A DNA stretch of 64,000 nt from Delphinapterus leucas (lineage: Eukaryota; Chordata; Mammalia; Artiodactyla; Monodontidae): positions 7,920,354-7,984,353 of the forward strand of contig NW_022098031.1 of the NCBI RefSeq assembly GCF_002288925.2. Reading direction: 5' to 3'. The notes under the pieces were generated by a model. That model saw only the letters and a program-made list of their open reading frames with translations. It was not told where the DNA came from and made no database searches. The translations under genes were made by a program, and so were the position numbers. This document shows positions 38,660 through 49,267 of the stretch, in pieces. The first letter of the stretch is position 1. Each line of letters opens with the position of its first letter.

Positions 38660-39058
38660 ATAGAGTCTGAAGTGTATTAAGTACACACAAGAAATGTGCA
38701 TTTCAAATATGCTGAATTCTGTAAAGAGAAGAATGACTTTTTAAAATGCCAAGTCCCTTCGTTCTGTCACTGTTACAGTCAACCTGTGTATGATGCCACC
38801 TATGTCAAAGGGAAGTGCTATGGCCACTTCCAGACCAAAAAGGAGAAGAAGGAAAGAAAAGATGTGCCTTCTTGAGCAAAGAAAGACATTTAGATTCTAT
38901 AAGAGAGGTACCCGTGAAAGTGATCTTATTCAGAAACTATTCTGGTCACTGGGAAATAAAACTAGAACTACAAAATATTTACTTTCATTCTACTCTTCAA
39001 TTTACTCCTCAATTTCAGAGAAATTAAAGCATCAACAACTGGTGTTTATGCAGGTGAC
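38660..39058. repeat. Copy B of a diverged 0.4 kb direct duplication
   Basis: Same orientation as copy A and starting 1949 bp further right. It starts at atagagtctgaagtg (copy A: ataaagcctgacgtc) and ends at tatgcaggtgacac, where a MIR follows. Confidence 0.8.
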
Positions 39059-39059
39059 A

Positions 39060-39232
39060 CAATCTGCTGTGTCACCTTTAGTAAGTTTCTTAATGTCTCT
39101 GAACCTCAGTTTCCTTATCTTCAAAATGAGAGCAGTAATGGCACCTATCTCAAAGGCTTATTGTGAGGCTAATGAGAGACCATAAGCAACGTGTTAAACA
39201 CAATGTCCAGCACGCGGCAGGAATTTAACAAA
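39060..39232 (+). mobile_element. MIR SINE
   Basis: Forward MIR: tctgctgtgtcacctttagtaag, then ctctgaacctcagtttcc, then ttgtgaggctaatgag. Confidence 0.65.
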
Positions 39233-39450
39233 AGGAAGCTAAAACTGCCTGAGCCTGACGGCTGAGAAGTCCAGCTTTGGTGAACATTTCTACCACCATC
39301 AGCCATTCAGAAATGAGTCCAACACAGCCCAGCCACCATCTGCTCCCTTTAACCTTAGCTGAGACTCACTGGCCTGCGAAGGCATTCGAGAGAGTCAATT
39401 TTTCAGACTGAAGAAGCAAGCTGTGTGCATGAGTTACCTGAAACTGTAGT

Positions 39451-39452
<2 letters not shown>

Positions 39453-39488
<36 letters not shown>
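39453..39488 (+). repeat. CA dinucleotide microsatellite
   Basis: About eighteen CA units, the longest such run in the window. Confidence 0.95.
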
Positions 39489-39489
<1 letters not shown>

Positions 39490-39639
39490 ACATATTTTTT
39501 TAAAAGCTCCTTTAACCCAGTCCATCATGGAGCCTGAAATTCCCTAACTCGTTCACTCCTTAAGGTATTTTGTTCATTTTAGGTGAGCTTAACAGACGAT
39601 TACATGGAATCGAGGAACCATCAGCTACTTAACACTTGA

Positions 39640-39890
39640 TAATAATAATCATATCTATCACAGGTTCAACACCAGTTTGTACCAATCAGCCCTGTAATCA
39701 TTGATAATCCTCCCAACCATACAGGGTAGATATTGTGCCTATTTTAAGATGAGGGCACTGAGACCCAGAGACTAGGTCAGTGCTCACAGCCACAGAGCTT
39801 GTAAGTGATGGAGCAGGAATTCAAACCCAGTTCTGTTTAGCTCCAAAGCCTATACATTCTGCCACATGTTCCGCTACACCATGCTACCTC
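39640..39890 (-). mobile_element. MIR SINE
   Basis: Reverse MIR: cagggtagatattgtgcctattttaag, then gcactgagacccagagac, then cacagagcttgtaagtgatgg. Confidence 0.6.
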
Positions 39891-40004
39891 TGCTTTCATG
39901 AGAATTAGTTCTGCAGAAAATGCATTAGTACCCACTGTGGTAGAGCAGTTAGGGAGGGTCTTAAAGAAATAAAATTAAACACAATTTAAATGTATTTGGT
40001 AGCC

Positions 40005-40492
40005 ATCCTCCAAGACAGTCCCCAATGAACCCTACCTCCTGGTATCAATGTCTGTGCGTAGTCCCCTCCCGCAGTGTATCAGAGTTGGGCTATGAAACCA
40101 ACAGAGTATATCAGGAGTGATGGTAAGTCACTTCTGAGGCTAGGTTATAAAAAGCATGGTAGATTCTGCCCTGTTCTCTTTTGGACCACTTGATTTGGAG
40201 GAAGCCAGCTGCCATATCTTAAGGACACTCAGGCAAGAAACTGTGACCTCCTGCCAACAACCATGTGAATAACCATACTGGAAGCAGATCTTCCAGCCCC
40301 CGTCCAGCCTTCAGATGACTGCTTCCCTGGTCAACACTTTGACTCCAGCCTCATGAGAAACCCTGATGCAGAACCACCCAGCCAAGCTGCTCTTTAATTC
40401 CTGACCCTCAGAAACTTTGTGAGATAATAACTTTGTTGTTTTAAGCCGCCCAATTTGGGGGTCATTTGTTACACAGCAATGAATGATACAGT
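40005..40492 (+). mobile_element. MLT1-type (MaLR) LTR
   Basis: Reads ggtagccatcctccaagacagtc, then tgaataaccatactggaagcag. The diagnostic end is gataataactttgttgttttaagc, then tcatttgttacacagcaatg. Confidence 0.75.
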
Positions 40493-40613
40493 ACAAAAAT
40501 CAGACGGAAGTCAGGGCTTAAAGAAAGCCTTGGCCAAGGGGAGTGAAGAAGGGTATTCACCAAAGGGTAATAAAAAGATCTGGTGCATGAGGATAGACAA
40601 AAAGGAGAGATGG

Positions 40614-40821
40614 AGGGGCTTCCCTGGTGGCGCAGTGGTTAAGAGTCTGCCTGCCGATGCAGGGGACACGGGTTCGTGCCCCGGTCTGGGAAGATCCCAC
40701 ATGCCGCGGAGCCGCTAGGCCCGTGAGCCATGGCCGCTGAGCCTGCGCATCCGGAGCCTGTGCTCCGCAACGGGAGAAGCCACAACAGTGAGAGGCCCGT
40801 GTACCACAAAAAAAAAAAAAA
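40614..40821 (+). mobile_element. CHR-type SINE, short class
   Basis: Plus-strand copy with perfect 15-bp duplications aaaaaggagagatgg at 40599-40613 and 40822-40836. Confidence 0.95.
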
Positions 40822-40859
40822 AAAAAGGAGAGATGGTTTGAAGTGAGAAAAATATTGTA

Positions 40860-41103
40860 ACAGTAGTAGCAAATACTTATACAGCAGTTCCTGAGCAGTG
40901 TTCAAAGTGCTGTTGATATATTAGTTCATTTAATCCTTACAACAATCCTACAGAGCAGTGGTAGAGTTATCCCCACTTTACAGATAAGGAAACTGAGGCA
41001 CAGAAGACAAATAATTTGCAGGCATCATTCAGCTGGTAAGTGGTGAAGGTGGAATTCACCCCAGGCAGTCCAGCTCCAATTTCTGCACTCTTAACCACTC
41101 CAC
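40860..41103 (-). mobile_element. MIR SINE, nearly full length
   Basis: Reverse MIR: cccactttacagataaggaaac, then tgaggcacagaagac, then agctggtaagtggtgaaggtgg, ending in ctgcactcttaaccactcc, the head of the element. Confidence 0.7.
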
Positions 41104-41450
41104 ACACTGTCTCTCAGATCAAAAGAGAAACTGGAGAAAGCAACAAAAGCCCTCCAAGTGGATCAGGGGTCTGAGTAAACCCCAAGCTTTTGGTCTAGAT
41201 TCCTTCATTATTGTTTTGATAAAGGTAATAATAAAGTACACCATAGAGCAATGTTCCATTGATTTCATTTTACCCTTAAAACACTCCCAGGAGAGAGGCA
41301 GAAGAGATACTATTATCTCCATTTTACACAGGAGATACTATTGTCTCTATTTTACTGAGGCTGAGTGATGTTAAGGAATCACTTGGATCCCTCAATCTGA
41401 AATCAAATGAGTTTTCTTGGCAAATTAGGGAATTTTTCAACTTTTTTTTT

Positions 41451-41604
41451 CAACTTTTCAGCAAATTTTCAACTTTTCAGCAAATTCTTATATGTTGGAA
41501 CTCCCTTGTTTACCTTACTCATTGATATTTGCATTTTCAACTTTTCAGCAAATTCTGATATGTTGGAACTCCCTTGTTTACCTTACTCATTGATATTTGC
41601 ATTT
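41451..41604 (+). repeat. 68-bp tandem duplication with a shorter partial third unit
   Basis: Copies 41470-41537 and 41538-41604 begin caacttttcagcaaattct and end gatatttgcattt. They differ at one internal base (ttatatg against tgatatg). The first 15 bases of the unit also occur once more, at 41451-41469. This is a local tandem duplication, not a dispersed element I recognise. Confidence 0.95.
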
Positions 41605-42339
41605 ACCTGTTTACATTTCAGATTCCATGGACTAACAAAATAATAAATCAAAGAGGAAGCAACCCCATGAAAAGAACATGAGATTCATATACCACCTCAA
41701 TTTCAACCAGAAGAAAACACATTCATAACAAAACACAATCACAGTAGTATTCAATTTAAGCAAACAAGAGTGGCAAAATTAAAGTCAGAGCTCGGGGCCT
41801 CTCCAAGACAGTAAGATGGATTGAAATAACTACGGCTACCCCTACCAAAGATATAATTAAATTAAATATGCATGCCCATTGTTGAGGAATAATCATTACA
41901 GTAGCTCCCAAAGAAAAAGGTGTTTATATCTAGTCAGTTGAAAAAATATATATTACTGAGTTTTCTTCCCCAACAATACAGCAATGGTGAAACCTACAGA
42001 AACGTAGCAAAGCTAATACCAGGCTTAAAATATGAAGGGGCCAATGGCAGAGAACTCGAGGGTTTCAGACAAACCTAACAGCTACACTATCACAGTCATA
42101 ATTTTCTCTTCCCCCTCATGCCATCTGTCCCCCTCCCCCAAGCACTTCCATTTCATCTGAAGTGCACATCTATAGGCCCTTCACACTGTCTAATCACGGG
42201 GGGCTTCTTTTTCTGTTTATACTAGGATTTCTTTTATTTGGGTGGAGGAGGACGGGGTGTGATCTGCCCGTTGTCTCACCAATTATTTTAGAAACAGTGC
42301 CCTCCCCATCCACAGCCTTCCTTCTCAGGTCTGCTATGG

Positions 42340-42490
42340 AGAATGATATTTGCATTAATGAATGTTTCCTCTGCTGTTACTGGTCAGGCAGTTAGGCCTT
42401 CCAGACCCTCGTGGCCCCGCAGCTCAGGTCTGTCTGCGGGCCTCTGGGTAATCAATCCTGTTTCTTGGCAACGCTGTCAATCAGAAACTC
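42340..42490. promoter_or_regulatory. Candidate homeodomain/POU motif cluster in intron 5
   Basis: A consensus POU octamer ATTTGCAT (42348-42355) runs into a homeodomain-like TAATGAAT. About 120 bp on is CTGTCAATCA (42474-42483), the reverse complement of the PREP-PBX decamer TGATTGACAG. The stretch is not repeat-derived as far as I can see. Motif matches alone do not show function. Confidence 0.25.
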
Positions 42491-43300
42491 CCCTGAGTGG
42501 CACCTGTCAACAGTTCCCAGCAGGCTGAACATCCCCACTCCCTCTCCCCTTTAGGTTTCATGGTAACACAGACTTTGAGCCTGCTGTTGTCCCATCATGG
42601 AGTGGAATTTGTTTTCATTTTTCTCTGCTTGTGTTGATTCTTTCCCCCTGCTTTATCCTCTCCAGACTATCATAGAAAATACAGTATTCAACACGAATTC
42701 TCCAGAGGGCTTCTTGGCCGTGGTTTCAATATACATTATTCTGTATTTCTCTTCTTTTCCTTCTCTTGATCTTTTGACACCTCAGACTCCATCCTGCCAA
42801 TTGCTACAACACCACCACCAAATACACCACCATATATTGGACTTCTTCTCAGTGCCCATAAGCCTGAACGAATTACCAACAGGGAATTGAGTTATTCTCC
42901 CCATGTCCAAACAGTCCCTAATTTTAGTATTACCAAACTATATTTGCAGAGACGGCACATGCTGGATTTTTCAGGACCACCCCAATTTCAGATAATCTTC
43001 TCTTCAAGCCAGTGTGGTTCCAAGCTTTGGTTTGGAAAATCAGATCGCAGCATGCTGCCAGAAGCCACACAAATGAGCTTATTTTAAGTAATTATTGTAT
43101 TGACGTCTTTTTCCTTTGCTCACTCGGAAAGCCATCAGCACTAGAAAAATACGTGTTGCAATTAGAAATTGCATCTTTATTTTCTGTTAAACCAAAAGGA
43201 AACCTTCCTTACTGCATGGCACACTGGAGACTATGGCTCAGACCCACTTGGGATTTGTGAGCACCTGTGCCCCACCCCACCAGCACTATTGCATGAACTT

Positions 43301-43322
43301 GCACGCGCATGTGCGCGCACAT

Positions 43323-43353
<31 letters not shown>
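43301..43353. repeat. Alternating purine-pyrimidine tract with an 18-bp palindrome and CA repeat
   Basis: The stretch gcacgcgcatgtgcgcgcac is followed by a CA run (43324-43353). GCATGTGCGCGCACATGC at 43307-43324 is a perfect palindrome. Long strictly alternating purine-pyrimidine DNA of this kind is known to favour the Z form. Confidence 0.9.
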
Positions 43354-43355
<2 letters not shown>

Positions 43356-43839
43356 GGCTAGCCCTTATCCATTCTCAAGGTCATACTCAGAGAAGCCACA
43401 GCAATGATGGCATGAGGGGCATTAAGGAACGATCCTTTTCTCTCTACTTTCCTCAAGTCTTAGGTTTGTGTTTTCCAGGATTAACCACTCCTGGCAGGCA
43501 CTTTCCTCACACTGTCCACATACAAGAAACACCTAAGGCAACGGGCGATCTGTTCTCAGTATCTTGGCAGCTTCCCGCACACACAAATGGGAATACGATC
43601 GCTTTCTATGAAATCTCTCCATAAAGAGCGAGGTTGGTCAGCACGAAAAGTATCAGTATATGAGCAGCCTTTAAATGAGAAACTGGAGGAGTTTCCTTTC
43701 AAGGATTACTTCTACGGACGTTTGAGCTATAGTATTTGCTAAGGTGGAGCATAAACAATGGCGTTAACATAGCTAAAGAATAAACCAGATCAACAGGAAA
43801 CTGAAGACAGCCTGAGGAAAGGGAGAGGGAGGATGTAAT

Positions 43840-44055
43840 AGCAGTAACAGGCACTTATGATCACAAATCATATGCCATCTCCGTGCCCAACACAGTATAT
43901 GCATTCTCTTTCGTGATCCTGACATACGTCCCAGATGGAGGACCTGAGAGGCAGAGTGAGGCTGCTTACCCAGCTAGGAAGTAGTGGAGCTACAGCTTGA
44001 ACCCCACATTGCCTGACTCCAAAACCCTAGGTTTTAATCACTTTGTTACTCTACG
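43840..44055 (-). mobile_element. MIR SINE, diverged
   Basis: Reverse MIR: aatagcagtaacaggcacttatg, then gacctgagaggcagagtgagg, then gctacagcttgaaccccacattg. Confidence 0.5.
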
Positions 44056-44224
44056 TAGCCAGCATTGTCCAGGGGAGAGGGTTAATGTCCCTGGATTCCA
44101 AACTCCCTTAGCTAAACACCCTTTGCTTTGACTCTGTATCCACCGAATAGTGTAATTTGGCCTCTCTGGGGTCATGACAGGGGGAGTTTTGTGCATGCTG
44201 TGAGAGTGGTTTCTCCCTGTGTAA

Positions 44225-44430
44225 TGACGAATTGGTGGTGCCCTGCCTACCTCAGCCTCCTGAACTAAGAGTCAGGCACCTCCAAACCGGGACCAGATCC
44301 TGGAATGCTCTACCTGCATGCAGCCCTCCTTTGTATAAAACCTCCACCACGTCCAACCTCCAGTTCTTACTTGTCTTCCATAGACACCACACCTCAATTT
44401 CACGCTTTAGCTAAGGGAAAATGGCAAATG
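44225..44430 (+). mobile_element. Possible L2 LINE fragment
   Basis: The order 'cctggaatgctctacctgcatgcag ... ccaacctccagttcttacttgtcttccatag' recalls the L2 internal 3' region ('tggaatgctcttcctccagat... cttcatgtctcagc'). Weak. Confidence 0.35.
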
Positions 44431-46003
44431 CAAACTCTTGTTAACACTCTGAGGGCCTCACCCTCCATTGTTTTAACTATATGCTCTTTTCCTCTCCTCT
44501 CCACATAAGTATGTTTTCTTTAAAACCGTAAGACCCCCCATTATCAATGTTCCTTGAAACTGGTTGACTCACATACCAGTTTTATTAGTGCCACCACATT
44601 ATCTGCTTGTCCTTGTCCAGTTTCTTGGCTCTAGTAAGAAGAAATAACTAATATTTGAGGTAGTCCCTTGGTCACCATGCTAACAAAATCTTTTATGTAC
44701 ATACATACATATTTTGTTCTTATATATATAATACATTACATACAGCATCTATGTACAAAATACATTTTTATCTATCTGTTTTATCTAAAGAGAAAGTCTC
44801 TGCCAAGAACTGAGCTTTTACCAAGTCCTAGGCAGGTCATGCCCCAAAGGCCTGTCCTGCCTACACTCATCTATGCAGATATGACCTGATTCCACAGGGA
44901 GGATCTGTGATCCAAGGGGTACTAGTATTAAAGCTCCATTCATCAGGGCCTGATGTGAAAAAGTGAATGTGGCCAATCAGAGTCCTCTCTTGGCATTTGC
45001 CTGGGAAACACTGGGAGATGGATCTAGTGAGTGATGGTGCTGAGGGTAAAAAGGGGGCATGAGGTTGGGCTCGGGCCAGGACAAGCCATGAGCATGCTGA
45101 TGTTGTGAGGGGGCAGAAAGTCACAGTTGTCTAAAGAGGGTCGAGAGCCTGCTTGGAACAGAGGAGATGGAGATGGGGCTGGAGTAGACAAACGTGGAAA
45201 AGCGTCTCCCAAAGAATCTTGGTTTTCATGCTAATAAGCATGGTGGAGAAAGAATGAAGGATGTCTGGGAGAAGGAAGAGAAGAGCAACAAAGCATCAAA
45301 GGAGGTTAGAAATGAGCAAATGACTGTCAATCAAAGGTGTGGTTGGGAATCCTCTCACTTTGCTTTAAGCACCTATATGTCAGATTCCTTTAAAAAAAAA
45401 AAAAAAAGCAAACACTGGTACCCGCTGTAACACATGTAATGTCCTAAATTCTCACCAAAGACAAACTTGCCCTACAGGACAGTCAAGATTCTCACTAGTC
45501 TCAACTAGAATAAGAAAGACACTTCCCTACCAGGTATGGATTTACGTTTTGTTCTGATCAGAAGATTCATGTAGGTGATCACATACCAAAGGAAAGACAG
45601 TGACTGTGCTACAATGGTCTGTAAGCTTTATTAGTGTGAGCAGAATAAACAGAGGCCTAACATCCATTCCAGCTTTCTAGGTGTGGCCTGCGGTCACGAC
45701 CACTGCATTGTTGCCGGTCACAAACCTCCTGTCACTGCCACTTAGCACCACGCACTATGCACAGTCCTCAGCCCAGTCCTGAGGCTCTCCAGTTCCATCC
45801 CAACACTGATCCCAGACTGGATATGAAACTCTTCCATAAACCCTCCAGTTTATAGGAAGCTTCCCTTTTCCTGTAAAGCAAAGACATTTCTATTATGGCT
45901 GCTTACATGAGTCTTTTCACCATTCTTGCTGAATCCTCTACTTTCACTGGGGAAGCTGGACATGGAAGGGCGTTACTGAAAAGTCAAGTCAAAAGTAAAA
46001 TTA

Positions 46004-46229
46004 GGGGGCTTCCCTGGTGGCACAGTGGTTGAGAGTCCGCCTGCCGATGCAGGGGACACGGGTTCGTGCCCCGGTCTGGGAAGATCCCACGTGCCGCGGA
46101 GCAGCCGGGCCCGTGAGCCATGGCCGCTGAGCCTGCGCATCCGGAGCCTGTGCTCCGCAACGGGAGAGGCCACAACAGTGAGAGGCCCGCGTACCGCCAA
46201 AAAAAAAAAAGAAAGTAAAAAAAAAAAAC
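46004..46229 (+). mobile_element. CHR-type SINE, short class, first of a tandem pair
   Basis: Complete plus-strand copy. Duplication aagtaaaatta at 45993-46003 is repeated at 46230-46240 between this and the next SINE. Confidence 0.93.
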
Positions 46230-46240
46230 AAGTAAAATTA

Positions 46241-46520
46241 GGGCTTCCCTGGTGGCGCAGTGGTTGGGAGTCCGCCTACCCGTGCGGGGGGCGCGGGTTC
46301 TTACCCCGGTCCGGGAAGATCCCACATGCCGCGTAGATGCTGGGCCCGTGAGCCATGGCCACTGAGCCTGCGCGTCGGGAGCCTGTGCTCCGCGGCGGGA
46401 GGGGCCGCGACGGTGGGAGGNNNNNNNNNNNNNNNNNNNNNNNNNNNNNNNNNNNNNNNNNNNNNNNNNNNNNNNNNNNNNNNNNNNNNNNNNNNNNNNN
46501 NNNNNNNNNNNNNNNNNNNN

Positions 46521-46545
<25 letters not shown>
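46241..46545 (+). mobile_element. CHR-type SINE, second of a tandem pair, containing the assembly gap
   Basis: A second plus-strand copy starts directly after the shared target sequence. Its body breaks off at ggtgggagg, then comes the 100-N gap, then a poly-A run and aagtaaaat (46546-46554), the third copy of the target sequence. Its sequence (gtgcggggggcgcgggttc, cgcggcgggaggggccgcgacgg) is unusually GC-rich. Confidence 0.85.
46421..46520. other. Assembly gap, 100 N
   Basis: Exactly 100 consecutive N, the usual placeholder for a gap of unknown size. It sits between a GC-rich SINE body and a poly-A run. Confidence 0.99.
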
Positions 46546-46552
<7 letters not shown>

Positions 46553-46864
46553 ATGAAAACACGTTTTCCAGGCCCTGAAGAGTGTACAAAGATGGCTCCT
46601 TGCCTTAGCTGAACTATGAGTACAATGGTGAAAACGTAGCACTTGGTATGTGGCCCACAGCTCTCATTATTTTACAATTATATCCCGGATGTCAAATGTC
46701 CGTGTTGGCATTTAAAGCCTACAGAGCTGGTGAGTGTTTAAAATGGTTCATGTCTACTTTCTGCAAAAGTTAAAGTGAAGAGAAGACAGGTCTGTTTAAC
46801 ACAGCATGTGTTTTTCCTAACTCACCAGCAACAAGTCACAGGAAAGAGTTACACAGGTACTTAC

Positions 46865-47004
<140 letters not shown>

Positions 47005-47092
47005 TCACTGTGATGTTTATTGAGTGTCCAAATGTAAATTTTTTTCCTTGGATAACCACCTTGATGACACAGGCAGAAGCGAATTGTACTTA

Positions 47093-47432
47093 CAGTAAAA
47101 CCTCATTAAATTGGGGCTGTCTTAATTTGGGATGTGTGGGAATTCAGACTAAAGTTAACCTTTCCATGAAGTAGGCAGAACGGCTTAGTTAAGCAAACTG
47201 ATATTGTGACAAATATCCTTTGGTTTTCAAGTATCATTTACATGTAATTGATCTTAATTACAAATTAATCTTATCTGTTCATTAAAATAGGTCCTTTTAA
47301 CATGGATTTTTCACTAAGAACCTAAATTTAATTGCTTTGTGTAAATTACCAATAAGTGCACATGTATTAAAATTCTATCATTCAGAATAATCATCAACAC
47401 CCCAAATTAGGATGAATAAAGAGGTTTTGCTG
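47093..47432. mobile_element. TA-flanked inverted-repeat element (TcMar-type MITE)
   Basis: The left end reads CAGTAAAACCTC and the inverted right end CAGCAAAACCTC, one difference in 12. A second inverted block follows: left aaattgggg, right ccccaaatt. The element is bordered by TA on both sides (47091-47092 and 47433-47434), the target duplication of Tc1/mariner elements. The 340-bp interior is AT-rich and non-coding. I do not assign a family name. Confidence 0.7.
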
Positions 47433-47658
47433 TATGTTATGAGTACAGCCACACAATGCAAAATCGATTACAAGGGATCCACACAAGACAGCAGGCTAGC
47501 TCCATTCCCCTGAGTTCCTATAGCTCTGACTAGTCTTCAGCCAAGTTCAAGATTTTACCCATCATCATGCACTTGAGAAATTAAACATCCTGTCTGCCAT
47601 TCTCCCATCAAGTGGAATCCTTCTAAGAGGACTTCCTGGTTTACTCAAGCATCTCCTC

Positions 47659-48294
47659 TTGTCAACAGACTTTCCATTTTCTTTTCCTTCAGGTAGTTTC
47701 AGACAATCAGTTCTTTGCAGGGTTGTTTGTTCAGACAGCTGGAAGCCCAGCAGGAGCTGTTTCAATTTAACTTCTTACCTGCTCAACCCTGAAAACCCAA
47801 AGGGAAACCAGGACATGCTGACCAGTCTGAGAAGGGAGGCCAGGCAAGGAGACAGGCTGCAGGGGTCGTGGGCTCTGGAAGGAGAACTGGGACAAGCCCA
47901 CAAAGGCCTGGACTACCTCTGCTCACCCAGTGTCCACTCAGACACTTATGCAAGGGGGCTGCTCAAGAGGAACCTCAACGCAGAGAAACTCGTTCTGTTC
48001 TCTCTTCCAGCTGAAGGAGAACTGGCCTTGAGGTCAGAAATCTTCACAGGACCGTATGCTGAACAGAAACAAAGAACGTCCATTGCCAACAGCCTTTCTC
48101 TCAGGAAAGACAAAAGGTCACTAACAGAGGGAGAGAGCGAGTGCCCTGAGGTCACCCAAAGGCCCTGCAGAAGTGAAGTACCCCCGCCCTTAAAGCTAGA
48201 ACTTTCTTTCTTCTGCTACAAATTGGGAGTTTTTAAACAGGAGTTCATAGGCAGGCTTGCGGAGCCTTCAAATGTGTATATGCAAAATTCGTGA
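47659..48294 (+). other. 211-codon open frame antisense to TPH2, unrecognised
   Basis: The longest open frame in the window lies in intron 4 on the strand opposite to TPH2. It starts MSTDFPFSFPSGSFRQ and ends LAEPSNVYMQNS. I recognise no domain, signal peptide or membrane segment. Base composition is richer in G and C than the flanks, which lengthens open frames by chance. A polypyrimidine tract ending in CAG (about 47682-47693) lies inside its 5' part, so an antisense non-coding exon is equally possible. I do not claim a protein-coding gene. Confidence 0.15.
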
Positions 48295-48825
48295 CCATAG
48301 TTACAAAATGTGTGACCACCTTTACAAATGGGTATGTGAGCTAAGAAAAGGTCTTATGCCATAGAGGGTAGACATGGTCGCTAGAAAGTATGAATTTCAA
48401 CACTCACTAGTCACACCAAGCAACCTGGTGGTGGTAAACAAGAATTCCAAGCACCTTGATTACTCAAAAAGAAAACAGCCCGTGACAAAAGGAAAAGAGT
48501 TATGTGAAAAGCTCAGCATCTGTTCCCTGGTTCCTGCCAAACCGGACACCATGGTAACAGCACCGTAATCTGCTGGGCTTCCCAGAGAATCTCGAGTATC
48601 TCTCCTTGGCAAACACCTGCACCCTTTCCAGGCATGAAAGAGAGTGATTTACTCATCACGCCTCATCAGCCTAGTGTGGCGGTGATTACACAAGTGTTAT
48701 GGGTGAACCAGAGCTTCCAGCATTGAACTGTGGACTGGCAAAACAAGGCAGGGATGCTAGCTACACTAGCGATTACAGAGACACAGCATTCCTTGGCCAG
48801 CCATTCTAAATTGATGCCAGGGATA

Positions 48826-48960
48826 AGGTTACCAGATAAAAATAGAGAACACCCATGCAATATTTGGGGCATACTTATACAAAAAAAAATTTGTTGTTTA
48901 TGTGAAATGCAAATTTAACTAGGCATCGTATATTTTTATTTGCTAAATCTGGCAACACTA
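48826..48960. mobile_element. Palindromic MITE relic
   Basis: Ends ggttaccagataaaaatagag and tttttatttgctaaatctggcaac are approximate inverted copies around ttatacaaaaaaaaatttg. This is a common mammalian inverted-repeat element; family not assigned. Confidence 0.5.
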
Positions 48961-49089
48961 GCACCCAGAGAGTATCTGCTGCACACCACCCTTCCTCTCT
49001 CAATTTAAATCAAGAGGAACTTGATTTAAATCAAGACCCAGCTGGCACCCAAAAGTGCTCAGCTGAATGTACGTTGGCTATCCCAAAAA

Positions 49090-49258
49090 GTCAACCTGGG
49101 GGAATACTGGAATCATTTGCGGAGCTTTAAATAACACTCCAAACCTGGACACATTCCCAGAGGTTCTGATTTAAGCACTCTGAGGTGAGACCCTGGCATA
49201 GGAAATTTTTTAGTTCTCCAGAGATTATTTGAATGGAAAGCTAGGGCCGAAAATCACT
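49090..49258. mobile_element. hAT-like DNA transposon relic
   Basis: Reads aatactggaatcatttgcggagctttaaa, then cagaggttctgatttaagc, then ttctccagagattatttgaat. The two ends are diverged inverted copies. Confidence 0.45.
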
Positions 49259-49267
49259 GAGTTAGGA

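Larger units (their letters stand above)
27346..46864 (-). other. TPH2: TPH2 intron 5 (19.5 kb)
   Basis: Donor GTAAGT at exon 5, acceptor CCTAG at exon 6. This is the largest complete intron here. Apart from the listed repeats, duplications and microsatellites, the stretches 27400-27930, 28280-29440, 30500-31990, 32100-34430, 34570-35850, 36060-36700, 37120-38650, 41650-42330, 42500-43290 and 44440-45990 contain no gene or RNA I recognise. Confidence 0.9.

Noticed and set aside
38254..38670. 138-codon and nearby shorter open frames in intron 5, and GC-richer frames at 31095-31989
   Set aside because: No recognisable motif, no splice-site pairing, no repeat-derived coding sequence; lengths are within chance for this composition.
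36711..39058. Confident call of an LTR pair with an undescribed provirus between
   Set aside because: Neither copy shows TG...CA ends, a primer-binding site or a polypurine tract, and the interior has no retroviral coding trace; kept only as a hypothesis in the findings.
46260..46642. Open frames spanning the N run
   Set aside because: They only stay open because unknown bases cannot form stops; the region is a SINE with a gap.
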